A DNA stretch of 9,728 bases, taken from assembly GCA_025455345.1 (NCBI GenBank), contig JALOMS010000132.1, positions 1 through 9,728 of the forward strand. Reading direction: 5' to 3'. The notes below the pieces were generated by a model that saw only the letters and a program-made list of their open reading frames with translations, ran no database searches and was not told where the DNA came from. Shown one piece after another: positions 6,516-9,728 of this stretch. Numbering within the stretch: position 1 is the stretch's first letter; each line of letters opens with the position of its first letter. The stretch is from Thermoflexibacter sp. GTDB taxonomy: Bacteria > Bacteroidota > Bacteroidia > Cytophagales > Thermoflexibacteraceae. The position numbers were made by a program, and so were the translations under genes.

Positions 6516-6563
6516 AATTATCGGACACGAATGGTGCGACATCTCGCAAAGTGTCCGATAATT
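6516..6563. terminator. Nested two-stem hairpin between convergent genes, possible bidirectional terminator
   Basis: AATTATCGGACAC (6516-6528) and GTGTCCGATAATT (6551-6563) are perfect 13-bp inverted arms. Within the 22-nt interior is a second perfect stem, TGCGA (6535-6539) with TCGCA (6544-6548), closed by loop CATC. The two stems are joined by an asymmetric internal loop, GAATGG on one side and AA on the other. It sits 81 bp after the HAD stop and 44 bp beyond the DUF1080 stop, so it could end transcription from both sides. T-rich sequence follows on both strands, though no clean T-run does. The structured apex is unusual for a simple terminator; it may instead be a copy of a dispersed palindromic repeat. 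Confidence 0.6.
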
Positions 6564-6578
6564 TTGTTAAATTATTTA

Positions 6579-6596
6579 TATCTTTTTAAAAAGATA
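6579..6596. repeat. Perfect 18-bp palindrome TATCTTTTTAAAAAGATA
   Basis: TATCTTTTT is followed directly by its inverse AAAAAGATA with no spacer, 11 bp beyond the stop of the - strand DUF1080 gene. It is AT-rich and has no room for an RNA loop without opening the centre. It is therefore a weak terminator candidate and could equally be a protein-binding or chance palindrome. Confidence 0.4.
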
Positions 6597-6607
6597 GGCG
6601 TTTTTTG

Positions 6608-7321
6608 CTAATCTAAACTCCTGACAGTCATATTTCTAAAAAATATAGCCGCTCCAGCGTGCCGTCCCTGAAATCCGATTTTGCCTTTGGTTGGTTTTTG
6701 AGATTTTGGGGTGCTATCTACCAACCATTCAGGCATTTTTGTTCCATCGGGATTCGTCGTCGTCGATGTCCAATTTTTGAGGTTAATGTCATTGATAAGT
6801 TTCTTATTGAGAAATACTTGGATAGATTGCCCTTTGCAGATAATTTTTAGCTTATTCCATTTACCAGCTTTTTTTACCACGTTTTTGATAGAAGGAGCCT
6901 GCAAGCCAAACAAAGCACCGCATTTCCAATTGTCTGCCCAAGGTTTAATCTTTTCAGCATAGTCATCGGCGATTTGGATTTCAAAAGAATTGGTAAGCCA
7001 CGCGCTCCCTTCTACCTTGCTACCATAGACAAATACACCACTATTTGCCGCAGTATCTGTTTTAAACTCTAATTCCAAGACAAAATTTTCGTATTCTGTT
7101 GTTGTCCAGATGTGTTTATCTTCCGTAGCCGTCAATATTCCATTGTCAAAACTCCAAACGCCTTTTTCATAAACCGCATTGGACAAGTCTGGTCTGAAGA
7201 GTGCCTCTCCCTTTTTGGATTGGGCAAAAGTAGATGAATAGGCAAATAGCAATGCTATTAAGAAAATAAAAAAGAACATTTTTTTAGATAACATATTCAT
7301 TAGAAGTATTTTAGTTTTCAT
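6608..7321 (-). CDS. Secreted DUF1080 / 3-keto-disaccharide hydrolase-like protein
   Basis: The protein belongs to the DUF1080 (3-keto-disaccharide hydrolase) family, which has a concanavalin-like jelly-roll fold and is abundant in Bacteroidota, often as exported sugar-acting proteins. The sequence has an N-terminal signal peptide: basic start (LSKK), hydrophobic core FFFIFLIALLFAYSS, and likely signal peptidase I cleavage after Ala33 (STFA|QSKK). No lipobox Cys is present, so it is not a lipoprotein. The mature domain shows family landmarks NSGVFVYG (93-100), NSFEIQIADD (111-120), CGALFGLQAP (134-143) and KGKIGFQGRHAGAAIFFRNM near the end (212-231). The 237-residue length fits a single domain. 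The start is uncertain: ATG at 7321 gives nine extra residues, while Met8 or Met10 (7300, 7294) gives a more usual signal peptide. The actual substrate is unknown. It is convergent with the HAD gene and divergent from the SRPBCC gene. Confidence 0.87.
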   Translation of the reverse strand: MKTKILLMNMLSKKMFFFIFLIALLFAYSSTFAQSKKGEALFRPDLSNAVYEKGVWSFDNGILTATEDKHIWTTTEYENFVLELEFKTDTAANSGVFVYGSKVEGSAWLTNSFEIQIADDYAEKIKPWADNWKCGALFGLQAPSIKNVVKKAGKWNKLKIICKGQSIQVFLNKKLINDINLKNWTSTTTNPDGTKMPEWLVDSTPKSQKPTKGKIGFQGRHAGAAIFFRNMTVRSLD

Positions 7322-7440
7322 AATATTTTTAGTTTTTACTTTTTTGTAAAATTAAAATTTCTTTGCTCAAAAGACTAAAAAGCTATCCTCTAATTTTAAT
7401 CTCACGAAATTTAAGCCAAGTAAGTGAGCAAATTAAAACG

Positions 7441-7508
7441 ACACTTTAGCATGCTCTTCTCTTTAGGGTGTGCAAGTATTTGATAATGACCTAAACACGC
7501 TAAAGTTT
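7441..7508. repeat. Imperfect 13-bp inverted repeat in the divergent region
   Basis: ACACTTTAGCATG (7441-7453) and CACGCTAAAGTTT (7496-7508) are inverted copies matching at 11 of 13 positions, with a perfect 8-bp core ACTTTAGC/GCTAAAGT and 42 bp between the arms. It lies between two divergent genes and could be a paired operator or a hairpin in the leader of one of them. Chance is possible at this match level. Confidence 0.35.
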
Positions 7509-7518
7509 ATTTTACAAT

Positions 7519-7574
7519 AAAAATGCACAATTGCTTATAAAAAATGAACAAATAATAATCAAAAAGTGAACAAT
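7519..7574 (+). repeat. Three phased AAAAATGaACAAT repeats upstream of the SRPBCC promoter
   Basis: AAAAATGCACAAT (7519-7531), AAAAATGAACAAA (7540-7552) and AAAAGTGAACAAT (7562-7574) are similar 13-mers starting 21 and 22 bp apart, that is two helical turns. The core is TG(A/C)ACAA. The third copy ends where the -33 region of the candidate promoter begins. If transcription starts near 7610 the copies centre at about -85, -64 and -42. That is the spacing expected of activator sites or of phased A-tracts that bend DNA. Confidence 0.45.
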
Positions 7575-7603
7575 GAAATGAATATATCCACATACTAATT
7601 TTG
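7572..7603 (+). promoter_or_regulatory. Candidate promoter of the SRPBCC gene
   Basis: TAATTTTG at 7596-7603 is a perfect match to the Bacteroidota -7 consensus TAnnTTTG. At the -33 position, 20 bp upstream, only AATG (7572-7575) is found instead of TTTG, a weak element. Transcription would begin near 7610, leaving a leader of about 22 nt. A strong -7 with a poor -33 next to phased repeats suggests an activated promoter; that last step is inference. Confidence 0.5.
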
Positions 7604-7631
7604 TGGCATCAAATTATTAATCTTATATCTG

Positions 7632-8183
7632 ATGTCTAAATCATATCATTTCATTACAAATTGGCGAATAATCGCAAATAGAGAAGATGTCTATCACACC
7701 TTAGAAGAAGTAGAGGGACTGAAGCGTTGGTGGCGTTCTGTTTACCTCGATTTGAAAGTAATAGAAAAAGGACAAAAAGGAGGTATAGGGAAAGTAGTGG
7801 AACTTTATACCAAAGGATTTCTTCCTTATACGCTACGCTGGAAGTTTAAAGTAACAGAAACCAATTTCCCGCATGGGTTTGCTTTAGAAGCATTTGGAGA
7901 TTTCGTAGGGCAAGGAGTATGGACTTTCCAACAAGAAGGAGCATATTGTAACATTACCTACGATTGGAAGATTGAAGCAGAGAAACCTTTATTAAAATAC
8001 CTTTCTTTCTTGATAAAACCTATCTTCTCTGCTAACCACGAATGGGCTATGGCAAAGGGCTTAGTAAGCCTGCAATTAGAACTTCAAAGAAGAAAAGCTA
8101 TTTCAGAGGCAGAAAGGAAAAGTATTCCTGCGCCTCCTGCGCCTACTTTCCCTCATAATATTTTGAAAAATAGCGTCTTATGA
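7632..8183 (+). CDS. SRPBCC / polyketide-cyclase-like ligand-binding protein
   Basis: The protein has the helix-grip (START/Bet v1-like) SRPBCC pattern seen in proteins annotated as polyketide cyclase/dehydrase-like, which bind hydrophobic ligands; the ligand and role are unknown. Visible landmarks are the first strand and helix FITNWRIIANREDVYHTLEE (8-26), the conserved VEGLKRWWRSVYLDL with Trp33-Trp34 (27-41), a strand pair PYTLRWKFKVTET (65-77), ALEAFGDFVGQGVWTFQQEG (84-103) and ITYDWKIEAEKP (108-119). A C-terminal helix begins at SANHEWAMAKGL (133-144). After the domain a short tail, about residues 155-183, is charged and then Pro/Ala-rich (IPAPPAPTFPHN). No signal peptide or membrane helix is evident, so it is probably cytoplasmic. 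ATG 7632 starts directly at the fold. It stands alone between a divergent and a convergent gene. Confidence 0.8.
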   Translation: MSKSYHFITNWRIIANREDVYHTLEEVEGLKRWWRSVYLDLKVIEKGQKGGIGKVVELYTKGFLPYTLRWKFKVTETNFPHGFALEAFGDFVGQGVWTFQQEGAYCNITYDWKIEAEKPLLKYLSFLIKPIFSANHEWAMAKGLVSLQLELQRRKAISEAERKSIPAPPAPTFPHNILKNSVL

Positions 8184-8252
8184 CAAAAGTAAAAAAAGTT
8201 ATCAGTAATAAAAGTTTGATTCAGAAATATAAATTTAGATAATAGTTACAAA

Positions 8253-9728
8253 TTAGTGAATAGGGGAAGAGGAAGGCAAAGTGAAATAGAATGTACTTCC
8301 TTTTCCATATTCGCTTTCTACCCAAATTTTTCCTCCATTTTTCTCTACGAAGTCTTTGCAAAGGAGTAAGCCCAAACCTGTACCTTTTTCATTTTGTGTG
8401 CCTCTGGTGGTATAAAGGGTATTTGACTCGAAAAGTTTCTGGGACTGTGCTGTGGTCATGCCTATTCCTGTATCTTTGACTGCAATGGTAACAAAATCTT
8501 TGATTTCCTGCCTTGCTGAAATAGTAATATTTCCATGGACATGGGTAAATTTGAGAGCATTGGCTATCAAATTCCTAAGAATGACTTTCACGTGATTGAG
8601 GTCTGCATACACGCTAATATTTTCTGTTACCTCATTGTAAAATTTGACTTGCTTGTTTTGAGCAATGAAGCTAAATAATTCTATTTTTTTATCAATAAGT
8701 TCTTGAATATCAATAACTTCTTTTTTTAGTGTTGCTCCTTCCATTTGGCTTGTTGCCCATTGTAACAAGTCATTCAAGGTCGTATCTGTGCTATCCAATC
8801 GTTTTTGAATATCTTTAGCAATTTCTTGAATTTCTTGCCTGCTTAAAATATCTGATTCCAAAGCCGCTAACATTCCTTTTAATGTATTAAGGGGACTGCG
8901 AAGGTCATGCGAAATAATAGAAAATAGTTTGTCTTTGGTCGCATTACTTTCTCTGAGTTCTAAAGTTCTTTGATTGACTTTGCTTTCCAACTCTCTATTT
9001 TTCTCCTCGATGAAGGCGGCTTTTTCATGTGATTGAGCTAATTTTTGTTCTATTAAAGCCTTTTTTACCTCATTGATTTTGTTTGCCAATCCTAATGAAA
9101 ACAAGCCCATTTCTACCAAAGCCCCTAATAACGCTATATTAAAAGTATAGATAGTATATTCATTTGCAGGAACTTGAATATAAATAATGGTGGATAGAAT
9201 AAGAAAACTAATACCCAATAAGTAAAAGTAGGTAGTGGTTTTTCGCTGTTTATAAGCCACAATGATTGCTATCAATAACATGACAACATTAGAAAGCAGG
9301 ATTGTAAATTCAAATAGCTGATAGAAATAAACAAACTTATTTAAAAATATTAAAAATAAATTCACTATAATTAAGAAAATCAACCACTTAGTAAGTTGGT
9401 TTGCCCAAGCTAAAAAATGCTTAATTTCTAAGAAACTTTGTGTAAATAACAACTGGAACAGGGTAAATAAGAGTGGGCTTAATAAGGAAATAAGTAATCC
9501 ATATTTGGGTGGGTCTGGAGCTATCCAATCATTGTAAAAATCTCTCTCTACAAAAACTCTCACCCCATAAAACAAAAGATAAAGTATGTAAAAAAGATAG
9601 CTCTTATCCCATAAAGTAAAGAATAACACCATATTATAAAAAAACATCATGCCCAATGCTCCAAAAAATAGCAAAGTAAAAACATATATACTTTCCTTAT
9701 TCTTTGTCCAAAAGGTTTGATAATCTCC
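8253..9728 (-). CDS. 7TM-DISM sensor histidine kinase, N-terminus cut by the window edge
   Basis: The frame is open to the right edge (491 visible residues, beginning GDYQTFWTKNKES), so the gene's start is outside. The visible order is seven hydrophobic segments (about residues 12-214) of the 7TMR-DISM type, a coiled coil (about 217-265, rich in Lys/Glu), a HisKA dimerisation domain with H-box FSIISHDLRSPLNTLKG and phospho-acceptor His274, and a HATPase_c domain. The HATPase_c shows the N-box NLIANALKFT (Asn390), G1 DTGIGM (419-424) and G2 GTGLGL (449-454). All catalytic motifs are intact, so it should be an active inner-membrane kinase. Family members usually carry an extracellular DISMED2 carbohydrate-binding-like domain before the helices, which here would lie off-window. 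No receiver domain is fused at the C-terminus (ends LPSSSPIH) and no response regulator gene is visible. The stop is TAA at 8255-8253. It converges on the SRPBCC gene across 69 bp with no clear terminator. Confidence 0.92.
   Translation of the reverse strand, partial: GDYQTFWTKNKESIYVFTLLFFGALGMMFFYNMVLFFTLWDKSYLFYILYLLFYGVRVFVERDFYNDWIAPDPPKYGLLISLLSPLLFTLFQLLFTQSFLEIKHFLAWANQLTKWLIFLIIVNLFLIFLNKFVYFYQLFEFTILLSNVVMLLIAIIVAYKQRKTTTYFYLLGISFLILSTIIYIQVPANEYTIYTFNIALLGALVEMGLFSLGLANKINEVKKALIEQKLAQSHEKAAFIEEKNRELESKVNQRTLELRESNATKDKLFSIISHDLRSPLNTLKGMLAALESDILSRQEIQEIAKDIQKRLDSTDTTLNDLLQWATSQMEGATLKKEVIDIQELIDKKIELFSFIAQNKQVKFYNEVTENISVYADLNHVKVILRNLIANALKFTHVHGNITISARQEIKDFVTIAVKDTGIGMTTAQSQKLFESNTLYTTRGTQNEKGTGLGLLLCKDFVEKNGGKIWVESEYGKGSTFYFTLPSSSPIH

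Larger units (their letters stand above)
7322..7631. other. 310-bp divergent intergenic region (DUF1080 / SRPBCC)
   Basis: No gene is seen here. The region must hold both the - strand promoter of the DUF1080 gene and the + strand promoter of the SRPBCC gene. The SRPBCC side shows a good -7 element and three phased repeats, described separately. The middle has an imperfect inverted repeat. For the DUF1080 side I found only poor promoter matches: TAATTTTA read on the - strand at 7354-7347 lacks a properly spaced TTG. Confidence 0.6.

Noticed and set aside
6659..6962. Two + strand ORFs (63 and 83 residues) over the DUF1080 gene
   Set aside because: They are antisense to a gene with a signal peptide and conserved family motifs; no independent support.
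7322..7436. Promoter for the DUF1080 gene
   Set aside because: TAATTTTA and TTAATTTG on the - strand resemble -7 elements but neither has a TTG at the right distance.
7519..7574. CRISPR-like array
   Set aside because: The three repeats are 13 nt with 8-9 nt between them, far too short, imperfect and without cas genes. A regulatory reading fits better.
8184..8252. Terminator between the SRPBCC and kinase genes
   Set aside because: There is an A/T run (read as T7 on the - strand) but only a 5-6 bp, widely separated GTTATC/GATAAT pairing. This is too weak to call.
1..9728. Insertion sequence, phage or toxin-antitoxin content
   Set aside because: No transposase, integrase, phage or toxin-like reading frame is present, and no target-site duplication pattern was seen around the repeats.

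Overview
The window comes from a low-GC Bacteroidota chromosome, most likely a Cytophagales-type bacterium. The grounds are a Bacteroidota-style Na+-NQR cluster, a 7TM-DISM histidine kinase, a secreted DUF1080 protein, AT-rich gaps and promoter-like TTG-N19/20-TAnnTTTG sequences. The genus cannot be fixed from this sequence alone. The content is mostly ordinary metabolism; no defence system, mobile element, CRISPR array, tRNA or rRNA is visible.

Layout. Bases 1-234 are the C-terminal end of an unrecognised single-span membrane protein. Bases 485-5508 hold five genes of the sodium-pumping NADH:quinone oxidoreductase, nqrA, nqrB, nqrC, nqrD and nqrE, in canonical order on the + strand. The key residues can be read: flavin-attachment Thr in SGAT motifs of NqrB and NqrC, and paired cluster-binding Cys in NqrD and NqrE. 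The sixth subunit, NqrF (the NADH-oxidising FAD/2Fe-2S protein), does not follow. A 17-nt dyad and a clear intrinsic terminator (5541-5580) end the cluster, and the next gene is a Cof-type HAD phosphatase (5622-6434).

The second half is a set of apparently single genes. A secreted 3-keto-disaccharide hydrolase-like (DUF1080) protein on the - strand (6608-7321) converges on the HAD gene, and a long nested hairpin lies between them. A 310-bp divergent intergenic region separates it from an SRPBCC/polyketide-cyclase-like protein (7632-8183, +). That gene has a good Bacteroidota -7 promoter element and three phased upstream repeats. A 7TM-DISM sensor histidine kinase (8253-9728, -) runs off the right edge.

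The Nqr subunits together would move electrons from NADH to quinone and export Na+, provided that NqrF and the flavin transferase ApbE are encoded elsewhere. I see no functional link between the nqr cluster and the genes on the right. The points most worth a second look are noncoding: the missing nqrF, the AT-rich palindromic repeats inside the nqr cluster, the nested hairpin, and the phased repeats upstream of the SRPBCC gene.
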